Positions 11,828 through 23,699 of a stretch of DNA of 64,000 nt are shown one piece after another; position 1 is the stretch's first letter, and each line of letters begins with the position of its first letter. Source of the DNA: Cocos nucifera (taxonomy: Eukaryota > Streptophyta > Magnoliopsida > Arecales > Arecaceae); assembly GCA_006176705.1 (NCBI GenBank), contig QRFJ01000296.1:938251-1002250 (forward strand), given 5' to 3'. The notes under the pieces were generated by a model. It made no database searches. It worked only from the letters and a program-made list of their open reading frames with translations, and was not told the DNA's origin. Both the position numbers and the translations under genes were made by a program.

Positions 11828-14800
11828 AGGCTAGAATAAGATCGACCAGATTTGGACTCAAATTCTGTCAAAACTTTATAATTGGGATTCTACATCAATG
11901 ATCCAAGCCATTGAATGTGATCTACTACCTCAAAACTGCTTGCACACAAAAAATCATATGATTTAAAGACCCCTATCCTATACATCAAGTAGTCAAATAT
12001 TGGAAGGTCTAAATAAAATTGAATTAGACAAATTTTCTGATCACTTGATGCATAGGCTAGGGGTCTTCAAATCATATAATTTTTGGTGTGAAGTAGTTTT
12101 GAGGTAGTAGATAACATCCAATAGCTTGGATCATTGATGTAAAATCCACCATTATCCAGTTTTGACTTGACCGGATCTGTATCCAAATCCGGTCAACCTT
12201 ACCCAATATATATATATATATATATCCAACAAGAACTTTCTCAAAAACTATTTAGCAAAACTAGACAAATAAAATGATGACTTGCCATCCAAAAGAAGAT
12301 CAAAGATAATTAATCTTCCTATACCCAGTTTTGGAAAATTACAAAAATTCCCACCAAAGTCTAGGCCATCAATATCCATTTCCCTGTATTCGTATCATCA
12401 ACCAAGGCAAACAAGCAAATACAACTACCCCCTGTGAAATAGCTTTAGAGCCCAGCAATGACTTACTATGTTTCATGTGTTCACAAGCATAATATCCCTC
12501 CTCATGCATGCATGTTTTCTTCCACCAAACCAACTAATGCTCATCCTAAAGTCCCCTCCTTGTCCAGAGAAATTTCCTAGTTATTGTTATTTGCAACCAC
12601 CTTGAGTTCTGAACAAGTCAGAAGTTCAGAGGTTAAGTGGTTCTATTCCCACATCCCAGGACCGACAAACTCTCCCAACAACAAGATCCTTGAGAGACAC
12701 ACATCTGGAAGATGCAACAAGTAGGATCCGGCATTTTCTGATTCAACTGCATGAAGCTAAGAAATTGAAGGTAACCAATTCATTCTTCAAGCCATGTCAT
12801 CAGAGTGCAAAAGCCAAGCAGCAAACAGCTCAAAGAGAAAAAAATTGTGTAGGATGATTTAAATATATGTGGATACAACCCATGAGAAAATAAGAGAAGT
12901 GCAGCATGAACTAATAGGGAGTTTCAGGGGAAGGGCAAATTTTACAAACTGACAGCTCAGTGCTCAAGAGACATTAAGGACAAAAAGAAAAAAAAAACCT
13001 AGTTAGCTTTTGAAAACTACTTTCAACAAAACAAGGGGAAAAGAACAGAAATGAGATCAAGATCGACCAAATTGCATCTCACTCTTATTGCTTGTGTACT
13101 GATAAATAACTTCTCTTACCTGCTGAAGAATTTGCATTCCAATCCCAACAATAAGTGCATGCTTTACTCCTGCTTCAAAAAGATCTCCCCACCTTGGCCC
13201 TTTAATAGCCGTTTCTGATGGGTGAATCATTGCTGGGCCTACTGGATGCTGGCCCATGAGCTCCTTGGTATAAAGAGCAGGCTGACTCACTAATGCAGCA
13301 GCTTGAATGTACTCGCCTTCTCCTAGGGCTTCAACTCCTGGAAGTGAAACAAGGGAACCTCGCCGTGACCCAGGGATACCTTCTTGGCGCAGATAGATTC
13401 GCTTGAACCCTCCTTCTTTTGTCCCGTCTTCATCTTCTCTCTCCGTCCATTTCCAGGCCAGTTGCCATCCCCCACCAATACCCATACTACCAACAGCCTC
13501 CCCAGCATTTGCTTGCATGAGACTACCACCACGTCTCATATTTGAAGCACTCCCATTAGAAGTATGTGGCATGATCATGTCCTTCCCTTCCATACTTGTT
13601 GTTTGGCGAGAGAGCAATGGAGCCTGTAAGTTGTCATCAGAATCAGCTCCTGCAGCATCGGATGCATAACCTTCACCCTCCCTTTGAGCACTCTCCTCAT
13701 CCCACTGATCAGTTCTGGGTTGTTGCTCAGAGATATTAAACATGCTGCCAAAATTTGGAAACAACATACTATTCATGCTACCCATTTCAGGTAATTTCTC
13801 ATGAACACTTCCAAAAAGAGTGACCACAGGGTCCATAAGAGGAATGCTCTGGTTGATCATACTTCCATTGTGGGAGACAAGGCCAACAGCACTTCCAAGA
13901 AGATTACTTCCAGTTACAGGCTGTGCAACCCAGGTGAGACCCTCCTCAGGGCCATATAACATGATCTTATCTTTCTCAGTAGTTGGTCCTTGGTCATCAG
14001 GGAGCTCGTTAGCAGGGCCAATTATATACTCTTCAATAGATGTCTCCCTACTAATTCCCAAACCTTCAACTAGAAGAGCCATTTCTCCTGTAGGTCAAGA
14101 AAAAATGGACGAAGCATACATGTTAGATCAAAGAAGTGTTCAAACTTCAAAGCAATGTTAAAGAATGCATTTAAGCATATTTGAACAGTGCAAAAGGTCA
14201 TAAAGAAATTTGACATCAGGTTGATCATACAATCATTAATTTCAAGATTCATTTGTACCACATTAAGGAAAGTATAGACAAGTCCATGACACATCGACAT
14301 ACAATACATAAAACTTTTAGCCAGAGAATCATACCCTGCTTCCCAATTAGAGAGCATGTTATTCTTAAACCATCATAAACAATAAAATGGAACCAAGCAA
14401 CCAGACCACAGAGTCTACCAAAACACATATACATATCTCCATTCACAAGATAATTGTCGTAAGAAATAAACAGTTAAGTACCTTACATTCTCCTGATAGA
14501 GTTGAAGCACAAGCCAAGTACCTTTTATAAGGAACAGCAGATCAATGTTGCATGATTATCTACCTTGCCACTGCCTAGCCACTAACCAAATTGCCTTGTC
14601 AGATTGGCAAAGAGCCATGTCAATGCTATCAAATTAAAGGCATTTAGACATCAAAAACCAGCCACATATTAGATAGAAAAACTGGAGACTGTACAAGGGG
14701 ATGATGTTTTGAATAGGTCTCATGAAGAAACAAAGGTATGTTCAGATTTTGCGACATAGCATCAAGTATTCAAGGTTTCAATTGGAAACCTAATTCCCAA

Positions 14801-16184
14801 GATGCATTCCAATTTGAAGACATCCCTTTCTGAGTACTTGTGATATTTTAAAAAATTATTAGTATTTAGAATTCCAATTATGAAAACACAATTCATTTTC
14901 CATAAAATTTTTAATTTCCTGAAAACATACATACATACACACATACATACATATCCAGGAGATTCCCAATGATAATGATGTGGTTGGCAACAAATATAGT
15001 TATTCCAATTTATAATCAAAACCGTTAATTTATCCCCATGTACCATAGTTCACCAATGTTGAGACTAGCAAATTTATGCCCATCACCTTCCATCAATGAA
15101 TGTCAGCGTAAAAATGTTGGTAGCATTGATAATAAACAGGTCAATGTACATAATATTCAATATGGAATTAAACATAATATTTAACTCAGTAAAAGAAAAA
15201 ATAGACAACATGAGCACATATATAAAGTTCATCCCTGAACGATGGTTCTTACCAAAAGACCCATAAAAGCATGCTGTGACATTACAAACCTGAGACATCT
15301 TCTCTTCCACGCAACCTCTGCAGAACTTGTTTGGCCTCGGTCATACGCCCTTTGCTCACAAGCCACCTTGGTGACTCAGGCAAAAAGAATATTGTCAAGG
15401 CAAAATAAAAGAGGGAAGGAACGGAGAGAACTCCAAGCATCACTCTCCAGTCATGTTGAACCATTAACGACATTCCAAAAACCATACAGTATGACAAGAA
15501 CATTCCTGCAGAGCCCGTGAACTGTGGAAGAGTATTCAACAATCCCCTTATCTCTGGTGGGGCTGTCTCTGATATATACACAGGAACAAGGGTGACAGCC
15601 AAACCAACCCCGAATCCATCAATGAGCCTTGCCAAGAGTAGGATATATACATTGGGAGACCATAACATGACCAAACCACCAAAGAAGTAGAAGATCGACG
15701 AGACAATTAACATGGGACGCCTACCACCCCAATCTGATATTGCTCCAGAGAACATTGTAATGATCGTGGCCCCAATGAGTGACATGGCTACAATTAACCC
15801 CTCAATAGTTGGTTCACTCTCCAAGTTAAATTCCCTTTTAATATAAAGAACAGCCCCTGAAAAAAAAAAAAAAGATCAGAAAAAATGTCAAGTGCCGAAC
15901 TTTTCCCATTCGCTATCTTTTTTGAGGTAAAAAAGCAGCGATAACATTCCAAAGAAAATAATTAGTCATATTTGCATGGGCCATCTTAGTTAAAACAACT
16001 TTTGTTAATTTCGACATTCTCAACAATTTCAAATCTCGAACTACTATTAGATCGAATGGTATATCTAAGAAAACAGAATACATAGACGATTCACAAATGA
16101 GTTACCAGCGATGGTAGCGTTATCCCATCCCTGCAATAGATTACCAATCGAAGCAGCTATTGCAACCAACGCAGCCCCCCTCAT
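9695..16184 (-). CDS. MSSP2: Tonoplast sugar transporter / monosaccharide-sensing protein 2-like, complete
   Basis: Five coding exons, minus strand: 16184-16106, 15856-15290, 14087-13120, 10498-10311 and 10130-9695 (stop included). All introns have GT/AG ends and the phases join without a break, giving 745 residues, the usual length for this family. Residues 1-215 hold the first six membrane segments, starting MRGAALVAIAASIGNLLQGW, with the sugar-porter motifs GGRRPM and PESPRWLVSKGR. Residues 216-538 (exon 3) include the long hydrophilic central loop that marks the TMT/TST/MSSP group within the major facilitator superfamily. Residues 539-745 hold the second half, with LLQFSGINGVMYYTPQ-type text split across the exon 3/4 junction, then GPIPNILCAELFPTRVRG and PETKGMPLEVI. 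Family members load glucose, fructose or sucrose into the vacuole in exchange for protons. The start is chosen because the N-terminus matches the family and the upstream exon is non-coding. The 2.6-kb third intron carries a foldback element and a 96-bp duplication. Whether it is the MSSP1, 2 or 3 orthologue is less sure. Confidence 0.95.
11111..11302. repeat. 96-bp perfect-phase tandem duplication in intron 3
   Basis: 11111-11206 and 11207-11302 are two abutting 96-bp copies beginning TGATGCTTATCC and ending GACAGCAAG. I see one mismatch (CTCAAAC versus CTCACAC), so the duplication is recent. Confidence 0.93.
11769..11825. repeat. (TA)n(GA)n microsatellite in intron 3
   Basis: A TA run is followed directly by a long GA run. 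It abuts the left end of the foldback element at 11826. Confidence 0.95.
11826..12206. mobile_element. Foldback (MITE-like) inverted-repeat element in intron 3
   Basis: The left arm (about 11826-11990) and the right arm (about 12044-12206) are imperfect reverse complements over roughly 160 bp. Examples are CATCAATGATCCAAGCCATT against its complement near 12120-12140, and CCCCTATCCTATACATCAAG against the text at 12045-12070. The spacer is about 50 bp and there is no coding capacity. TA repeats flank both sides (11769-11790, 12207-12226), which fits insertion into or duplication of a TA target. Confidence 0.85.
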
Positions 16185-16720
16185 CTTGTCCACAAGGAAT
16201 CTACCACTTATTCAAATAGCAGAAAGGCCTGCAATCAAAATCCAACTCAGATAGCCTTCCGAAGAAGCAACCATACATTCATTCGCGTAGCAATTTAAGA
16301 AAGGGAAAAAAAAACTCATCACAAGATTGTTATGAAATCTGAGCCAAATGACAAAAAAAAAAAAAAAACCATAAAACAACCCGCGGATTGAACAGGAAGA
16401 TACCCAAGAATGGAAGGAAGACTAAAACATGCTAAAACAAATTGATCATACCGAAGGCTGAAGAAGCCACCGAAATCAACAGCAATCCTCAAAAACCCTA
16501 GGATAAAGACAGGAAAGAATCCAGAGCCAGGACGGCTTCTTCCGGAGGTGTCCGCACCCGCAAACTCATAGAGAGAAGAAAACTAACCGCTTGTTAGCCG
16601 AATGGTAACAAAACAACTGGACCGAAACCACGGGCAGAGCTTTTCCTACACTGCCGCAGGATCCGCCACTTGTACTCTTTCTCTCTCTTCCTTCCACTCT
16701 GGTTCTCTGCCTTCGCTTAT
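16185..16720 (-). promoter_or_regulatory. 5'UTR with an intron, and proximal promoter of the sugar transporter
   Basis: Upstream of the ATG at 16184 the leader continues to 16228, where a CAG acceptor precedes GCCTTTCTG. A matching donor (TTCG then GTATG) lies at 16452/16451, so a leader intron of 16229-16451 is likely. The first non-coding exon would extend upstream through 16453 to about 16700, where purine-rich GA repeats occur on the gene strand. The start of transcription cannot be fixed from sequence. Confidence 0.6.
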
Positions 16721-17752
16721 TGTCGTCTAGAGAGAGAAAACATCCGCCAAATATCATTTTTTTAATATAAGCCAAATATCATTCAAAAGCGTCACTGGAA
16801 ACAAATTTTTTTGGTTCTTTCTCGGAAACTCGAAAAATGTCGAGATTAAAAAGAAGTAAAAAATCCCACTATCAACGTCCGAGTATTATCAAAAAAAACA
16901 TCGGAAAGGCTAAAGCCAACAAATTTCTTGAACCAGATTATTTAGGATTTGTTGAATTTTACCATGAATTATAAAAGAACTATAGATTGCTGCAAAAGTC
17001 GTTCAAAATATTTCGTCCAAAAACGATACAAGGCCCCGCAAAAAAACTAGGCTTTTATTTCTTCTTTTTTTTCTGAAAAATAAAATTTCAGAATTGATAT
17101 TAAAAAACATGTTTGATGTTATTATTTTTTATTTTTAAAAATTATTTTTATTATTTAAAAATTGAGAATAAATAAATTACTTCCAATATTTTTTGAAAAA
17201 TTATATTGTCTAATACGATTCTCTCGCCAACGTTACCACTACCATCATTGTCATTACCCCAATATACCTCATCATTCGATACCAAAATGAAGCCATAAAT
17301 TAAATTAAAAAAAGAATAATTTTATTGTGCTACTTTAAAATAAAGTATGCAATACATAAAATATTTATAGATCTTTCAGCTAAGTATACATGGAAAGATT
17401 CATAAAAAAAATACAGAAAATATATGAGAAAATATTTTCAAAAGATATCCTAGAATATTCCTAACAACTAATATCATGAATACTGTTCCCACCTCCATCG
17501 ATAATTAATTATACTAAATATTTTTATATATTTAGTTTTAATTTTTTTTAAAAAAAATAAAAGTAATGCAAGTCTAAAATAAATTGATGATATCTAAAAT
17601 ACTGGAATTTCTTTCGATTAGATCTGAGTTTCTATTATCAACAAGAGATCTACAAAGCCCACTGCCAACTCTTTAGTGTCTTTGAGGTTAATACCGACAA
17701 GAAAAATCGAGAAAGCTACGAGGCAACGTCAAAAAGAAAAGAAAAACTACGG
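16721..17752. other. Intergenic AT-rich region
   Basis: Strongly AT-rich sequence has poly-A/T runs (17040-17160 and 17520-17560). I see no coding frame, RNA gene or clear repeat here beyond simple A/T tracts. Confidence 0.5.
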
Positions 17753-18200
17753 TTAGTTCCTACAGACCAGACCTGATACCAGTATTATCAACCTCCCTTC
17801 TTGATGCCGCGAGATCCAACTCCTCCAAACTTTTCCGATCGAGAGAAAAAAAAAGATGTAGGAAACCGCTACGAGAGGGCAGGAATCGGGAACGTGATGC
17901 GATTGCCTGCGAGTTCGAAATCGCGAAGAGAGATAGAAGATGGAGATGGGTGGGGCCGCAAAGGGAGCGGAACGGCGATCTCTTTCGCAAGATTGCCGCC
18001 TTTTATCGTTGGAGGTAAGGGAGAGGGCGAGAGGGAAGGTGGGGCCCTGATAGGGACGCTGATGGAGCCTTGGTTCGGCATGCATCACCGTGAACGTAGA
18101 CGTCCAATGGGCCATGGCCCACTTCATGTCAGTAACAAGGCTCGAGTAACGTTCAGACATTAACCCTTTCTTTCTCTCTTTTTTAATTTTTTTCTTTCTT
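17753..18200. promoter_or_regulatory. GC/CpG-rich promoter-like island without an attached gene
   Basis: In a very AT-rich neighbourhood this stretch is GC-rich with many CpG. It carries GGTGGGGCCC (about 18039) and the symmetric AATGGGCCATGGCCCAC (about 18107-18123), both of the TGGGCC/GGCCCA type bound by TCP factors in plant promoters. Open frames exist on both strands (17801-18163 plus, 17753-18265 minus) but show no family motif and look like composition effects. It could be a bidirectional promoter, a non-coding transcript, or the first exon of a lost gene. Confidence 0.4.
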
Positions 18201-18469
18201 TTCTCGATAGCATGGTGTTCGTGATCAAGACCAGCTGTGATCTGTGGAGAGTGATAGGCCTCCATGTTGTAGTAGCTGGGATCATGTAGCCATGCATGAC
18301 TCAGCTCTTGCTTTTGATAATAGTGAGGAAAAAATTGTCACAACCGACAAGCATGCATTATTTTGTTTTGCATCATCAACCAAGCATCCTACGTACAGCA
18401 GTTTCGGGTCGTTGGTGCACCATTACATTGGAGTCCTCTCCAACAACCTGTTTTACAGGTGCACCTAAC

Positions 18470-19215
18470 TAAGCTTTTTGAAAAAGTTTTGATTGTATCT
18501 TTTGTATGAAAGGATGATTGATCTTTTTTTTTTACAATGAGAACTATCATATCATGCTTTGCATGGATTTTAAAGCATCACAAACCTCTTTCTTTCATTC
18601 TTAGCACAGATCATAAAGAGCAACGTGCTTTAAAAACTATTATGATGGTATCACGAATACCTCAAATCAGTATGCTATCATGGACACCTCAGATCATCTA
18701 AGATATATGAATGATCGTCTATCTCGGCACATACAGTAACAGTCTATTCTAATTGGAAAAGCTCAAAAGTAACTAACTCTCCTAATTTCGTAAGAGCAAA
18801 TAAGAACTAGAATATCTCGTCCATAATAGCACGTCTAACGATCCAATAACCTCAAAAATACATATTTTCATGGTTGTCTGACCATATTCTTAATTATAAA
18901 TAACCAAAGCTTCGAGAATCCAAGTAATTAACCCATCTCAGAAAATTACTGGTTATTCCTATCATTTTTTAATTTCTTACTTGAGCGTTGGAGGATTCTC
19001 ATCGAAATAAAAATTTTAGGTGTGAATTTTATTTTGTAGATCACTCCAACACTCCTATTCAAATAACCAAAGCCGTTTGCCTTTTGATCTCAGTCGAAAC
19101 TAGCAGCAATAAAAGCTATGCAAAGTTCAATTAATAGTTCATATCATAAAAGAAGATCAATCATCTTTCCATGCAAAAGATACAATCCAAATCCATTTCA
19201 AACATATTTTTCATA
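18470..19215. mobile_element. Non-autonomous element with long imperfect terminal inverted repeats
   Basis: 18487-18530 (GATTGTATCTTTTGTATGAA and following) is the imperfect reverse complement of about 19150-19195. Similarity continues inward (GAACTAT, GCTTTGCATGG) for about 100 bp in total. The interior has no coding frame. No target duplication was resolved. Confidence 0.6.
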
Positions 19216-19454
19216 GAGTAACTAGATATAGAAGATCTTAGGGCAAGAGTGAAGCTTCTATTGGTATATATAATACATTTTCGCTTTCAAAAAAAGCTCA
19301 GTTAAGACCAAGTTAATTGTTTAAGATGGGATCATCATGCTTGACTTTAAATAATTTATAGTTGCACCTCATACACTAGAAAATAGAAATCATATCAAAA
19401 TATAACATGTCTTCCTGCACCTATATCCCATGCACAACTTAACATGCTCTTTTT

Positions 19455-19560
19455 GGCATGCTGATGTGGCAGCATATCATGATAATTAATTTTTAATTCA
19501 AAATGCTACATTGATTTTTTTAAAAAAATATACCTAATTATGTGCTGCCATATCCATGCC
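19455..19560. mobile_element. Small MITE-like inverted repeat
   Basis: GGCATGCTGATGTGGCAGCA at 19455 pairs with its near reverse complement ending at 19560 (GTGCTGCCATATCCATGCC). The element is about 106 bp and AT-rich inside. Confidence 0.6.
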
Positions 19561-20669
19561 TAAACAAATATATGCAACAAATAAAATATGCATGTTAAGG
19601 CAATATTCCATGAAGCTATAATATATATATATATATAGTCTAAAATGGAGGTTTTGTTTGTGCATAGCTCTCCATTCAACAAATGAATGTCTATATTCAT
19701 AATATTATAAATAAATTTTTTTTATTTTAAATAATCAGTAAGATTTTTATTTAATATTATTAAAAAAGTTTATTAGCTTATTAAATTGTACTAAATAAAG
19801 AACTTTTTATTAGCACTGTCGCTGCACCTTTCTGATGGGAATGACAACTGAAATTTCCTGGAGAGCTGGAGTTGGTTTAGGCAAGTCGATCTCCCAATCA
19901 TCTGCACAAAAAAGTTCATGAACGTCGGAGAAGAAGGTGGAGAGTTCTTCAATAGGGAATTCTTTGATAATTAAGTCAGTGAGAGTCAGAGAAGAAAAAT
20001 AGTGCAAAAAAATAGTGAAAATAATCACTAGAGTCCAAAGAATCCTCCCTTTTTTTCCCCTTTCTCCCCTTTTATGAGAGAAAAGTTGTCTAGAGACTGT
20101 GGTCGGAGAAGTGGATTGTCAATAATTGATTGAGCTTTTTACGAGTAGATGGAATATTCACCATTCCAATCGAGTGATAACTCAATATGATCCACGTGCC
20201 AAGAGCTTCTCATCATTTCTACATGGCAGTTGGACTCATAAAGAAGTAGGATGGAAATGAAATAAGATCGACTTAAAGCCGATGAAACTAACCTCATCGG
20301 TAGGATACCAATGATGCGGGCCTTATCTGAGGTTGCCGGCCGTGTTAGTGTAACATCGATAACGTCAATCTTATGCAAGGGCCCATCTCAAGGGATTGCC
20401 GATTCATCTCAAATCATTCATGCCATGATGCTAGGTGCTCGCCGCATCCTTATAAATTTGACACATCATGAGATGACTCAGCTATTGCCTAACAAGTACC
20501 ATTAAATTAATACAAAAATTAGTGATGTTATTAATTGTCATATCTATTTAATGTATGCTGATATTAATAAAATTACTTGTCATTAGTGTATACCCTACCC
20601 AGATCTCATGTGGATCATTAGGTTACACTAATATTTCATGAAATTCTAATGCATTTTTACAATCATGAT
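19561..20669. other. Intergenic region left of element 2
   Basis: Contains a short TA microsatellite (about 19619-19638). A moderately complex stretch (19800-20500) may be an old repeat: an open frame at 19810-20028 on the minus strand reads plausibly but matches no family I know. The last five bases, ATGAT (20665-20669), are the target duplication of element 2. Confidence 0.45.
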
Positions 20670-21523
20670 TGTTGGTGCAGAAACTGATCGTTACCGAAGG
20701 TTGCCGGAGTGGGGGCCGCCGAGGTCGCCGTCGGAGATCTGCAAAACGAAGTCCCATCCGGAGCCGGTGCGGGGTGGCTCCGTCAGGACCCTCCGAGGTC
20801 AAGTCAGTTTTCGGCCAATAGGAATGGAGTGCTCGGAATGAGTTTCGGAGCTTAGAGAAAAAGAGGAGAGCTCAGAGAGACTAGAGGTTAGAGAGCTTAG
20901 CCTTAGCGTGTCGGAAGGGTCCTTTATATAGTGGAGCTTGATGGTGACAACTGCAGCCGCGTGCTGACGGACCGCTCGAGGTTCGGCGGAGTCAGTCTCA
21001 CGGGATGGTGCCGTGTGCGGCGGATTGATGGTGATAGCCATCGCCGCCTGACAGTGGATCTGCGGCGGACTGATGGTGATAGCTGCAGAGCTTGCGGCAG
21101 ACTGATGGTGATGGCTGCAGAAGGGTTGAAGACCTTCGTCGTGTGCCCATTTCGGAGGAGTTCGGACTCCTGAAGAGGAAGATAGGAGGGAGTTCGGCTC
21201 CCATAGGTGTCTGGCTGGAGGTATGTAGCTAAGGATCGTTCGCTGAAGAGTTTGGCCGCTGAGGATCCGAAGCTCGGCCGTTTGAGTCGGTCCAAAGGAG
21301 TTCGGCCGTGGGGAGTCCGAAGGAGTTCAGCCGCCCAAGAAGTTCGGTCTCGACGCTGGGAGTCCGGAAGAAGCGCGGCAGCTACCTAGTTCGGCCTGCT
21401 GGAAGAAGCTCGGCCGCTGAGAGTTCGATTGAAGCCCGTCTACCATGGCTCGTCTATGGCTGTCGGTTGCATTAGGCCGGGTATCGAGCTAGACTTCAGC
21501 TGGAGTGGAATTTATCCCCGACA
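20670..21523 (-). repeat. 3' LTR of element 2 (left on the plus strand)
   Basis: Pairs with 25400-26228. A TATA box (TATATAAAGG on the minus strand) lies at 20921-20932. The internal GAGTTCGGCCG-type words match those in the element 3 LTR. Confidence 0.9.
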
Positions 21524-21545
21524 ATAGCCCCCCTACTTCCGAGTT
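21524..21545 (-). other. Polypurine tract of element 2
   Basis: On the element strand this reads GGAAGTAGGGGGGCTAT immediately before the 3' LTR, as expected for a plus-strand primer. Confidence 0.75.
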
Positions 21546-21839
21546 CGAAAATCGAAGGAAGGGAGTGCAGGAAAGGCGACTGCCGAAGTCTTCCTCTGAG
21601 CTCTATGCTGGTCTGGGTCGAAGCTCGGGGGATATCCCATCCCCAGCTTGAGGTTGATACAGTTGCTTTATTATCTAGCCAAGGTCGATGCTTGCGTTAG
21701 GACGAGGTTCCCCTCCTGTTCATAATCGAGGCTGGCTCGATCGCTCGAGGTTGTCAATGGTCTTATCTCTAGCCGAGGTCGACATGATAGCTTTCTCTAG
21801 CTGAGGTCGATGTTGAAGGCCGAGGTCATCGCGGGCCTT

Positions 21840-22885
21840 ACCTCTATCCGAGGTTACTCAGGCGCTCCAGCCGAGGTCGAAGTGCGCGCTCGGGGGAGAT
21901 CTCATCTCCTACGGTCGAGCTTCCCTCGGAGGAGATCTTATCTCCTGCAGTCGAGCTTTCCTTGGGGGAGATCTTATCTCCTGCAGTCGAGGTCGAAGTG
22001 CGCGCTCGGGGGAGATCTTATCTCCTGCAGCCGAGCTTCCCTCGGGGGAGATCTTATCTCCTACAGCCGAGGTCGAAATGCGCGCTCGGGGGAGATCTTA
22101 TCTCCTACGGCCGAGCTTTCCTCGGGGGAGATCTTATCTCCTACAGCCGAGGTCGAAGTGCGCGCTCGGGGAGATCTTATCTCCTGCAGTCGAGCTTCCC
22201 TCGGGGGAGATCTTATCTCCTGCCGAGCGAGAGATCGAAGTGAGATCTTATCTCCTACGGCCGAGCTTTCCTCGGGGGAGATCTTATCTCCTGCAGCCGA
22301 GCTTTAGATCTTATTCTCCTACGGTCGAGCTTCCCTCGAGGGAGATCTTATCTCCTACAGCCGAGGTCGAAGTACGCGCTCGGGGGAGATCTTATCTCCT
22401 GCAGCCGAGCTTCCCTCGGGGGAGATCTTATCTCCTATAGCCGAAGTCAAAGTGCGCTCTCGGAGGAGATCTTATCTCCTGCAGCCGAGCTTTCCTCGGA
22501 GGAGATCTTATCTCCTGCAGTCGAGCTTTCCTCGGAGGAGATCTTATCTCCTGCAGTCGAGGTCGAAGTGCGCGCTCGGGGGAGATCTTATCTTCTACAG
22601 TCGAGCTTCCTTTGGGGGAGATCTTATCTCCTGCAGTCGAGGTCGAAGTACGCACTCGAAGGAGATCTTATCTCCTGCAGTCGAGCTTTCCTCGGGGGAG
22701 ATCTTATCTCCTGCAGCCGAAGTCGAAGTGCGCGCTTGGGGGAGATCTTATCTCCTACAGTCGAGCTTTCCTCGGGGGAGATCTTATCTCCTACAGTCGA
22801 AGTCGAAGTGCACGCTCGGGGGAGATCTTATCTCCTACAGTCGAGCTTCCCTTGGAGGAGATCTTATCTCCTGCAGCCGAGGTTG
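21840..22885 (-). repeat. Minisatellite array with GGAGATCTTATCTCC palindromes, element 2
   Basis: About 25-30 copies of GGGGGAGATCTTATCTCCT alternate with CAGCCGAGCTTCCCTCG and CAGTCGAGGTCGAAGTGCGC spacers; basic periods are about 38-45 bp with higher-order pairs. Read on the element strand the core is GGAGATAAGATCTCC, identical to that of element 1. All overlapping open frames (RGRSYLLQ-like repeats) are artefacts of the array. Confidence 0.93.
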
Positions 22886-23110
22886 TTGCTCGCGTTAGGA
22901 CGAGGTTCTCCTCCTGTTCCTAACGGGCTGTGGGGGCACATAAGGGCCCCTGTCGAAGCCTCTCCCCCCATCTCGTCCTTTGTGAACGAGGCCTTCGTTC
23001 GGGAGAGATCTCATCTTTAGCCGAGGTTGTCTCGATCGCTCGAAAGAGATCTTATCTCTAGCCGAGGTTGTTGCTCGCGTTAGGACGAGGTTCTCCTCCT
23101 GTTCCTAACG
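22886..23110 (-). repeat. Two diverged copies of the 115-bp repeat of element 3
   Basis: The words GCGTTAGGACGAGGTTCTCC, GGGCTGTGGGGGCACAT and CCCCCCATCTCGTCCTTTG are the same as in the amplified array at 52911-53521, but here only about one and a half units exist. Confidence 0.8.
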
Positions 23111-23269
23111 CGGCTGACTGCTTCTTCCCTGCCATCACATAGTTTTCGCATCCAAAAATAATAATTATTGAGAGGGGAGAATTTTACCGAGGGGAAGCCA
23201 CTCGCAGCACATTTTTGTTTGAGGGTCGTTGGGGTGTTGTTCCTCGAGTTTCCTCGGGCAGCGAGTTCC

Positions 23270-23620
23270 ATCCAGACGGCCCCCTCTATTACATGCTGGC
23301 CTCCTTAACTTGGAGCATGCTTCTCTTGACTTTATCGCTGGGAGACGGCGGATCGCCGATATAGCTAGCTCCTAGCTCCTCCCCGGGGTGGCGTTGATAA
23401 CGCCGCGAGGTGGCCGACCTTCTTATCTTTTCTAGTTGCGGTGGCGCTTTTAGCCGATCTTCTCCTGCTTCAGACTGACGTCGGAGGAATTTATCCCGTC
23501 CCTTTTTGCCAAGCTCTTCAATCTCGTCCTGAAGCTGAACGTATTCCTCAGTATCGTGGCCGTGGTCGCGATGGTAGGAGCTTTACTTGCTTCGATCGCG
23601 CACATTTGGGGAGGCCGTAG
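23270..23620 (-). pseudogene. C-terminal gag remnant of element 2
   Basis: On the minus strand the text encodes HRDHGHDTEEY-like and QLQDEIEEL-like Gag C-terminal residues, followed by RQRHPGEELGASYIG-like text, in interrupted frames. It corresponds to 2820-3190 of element 1. No intact frame is present. Confidence 0.6.
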
Positions 23621-23699
23621 TCCTTCAGGTCTTGGCGGCTGGCTCTTAACTTCGCCGAGAATCCGAGTTAGAGGAGCGGATCGTAGTTGCGGAACCTTT

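Noticed and set aside
17753..18265. 170-residue minus-strand frame and 120-residue plus-strand frame in the GC-rich island
   Set aside because: No motif, mutually antisense, and explained by local GC content.
21810..23020. Overlapping open frames of 90-165 residues with RGRSYLLQ-type repeats
   Set aside because: All frames of a tandem array without stops stay open; the repeated peptide has no family match and no start context.
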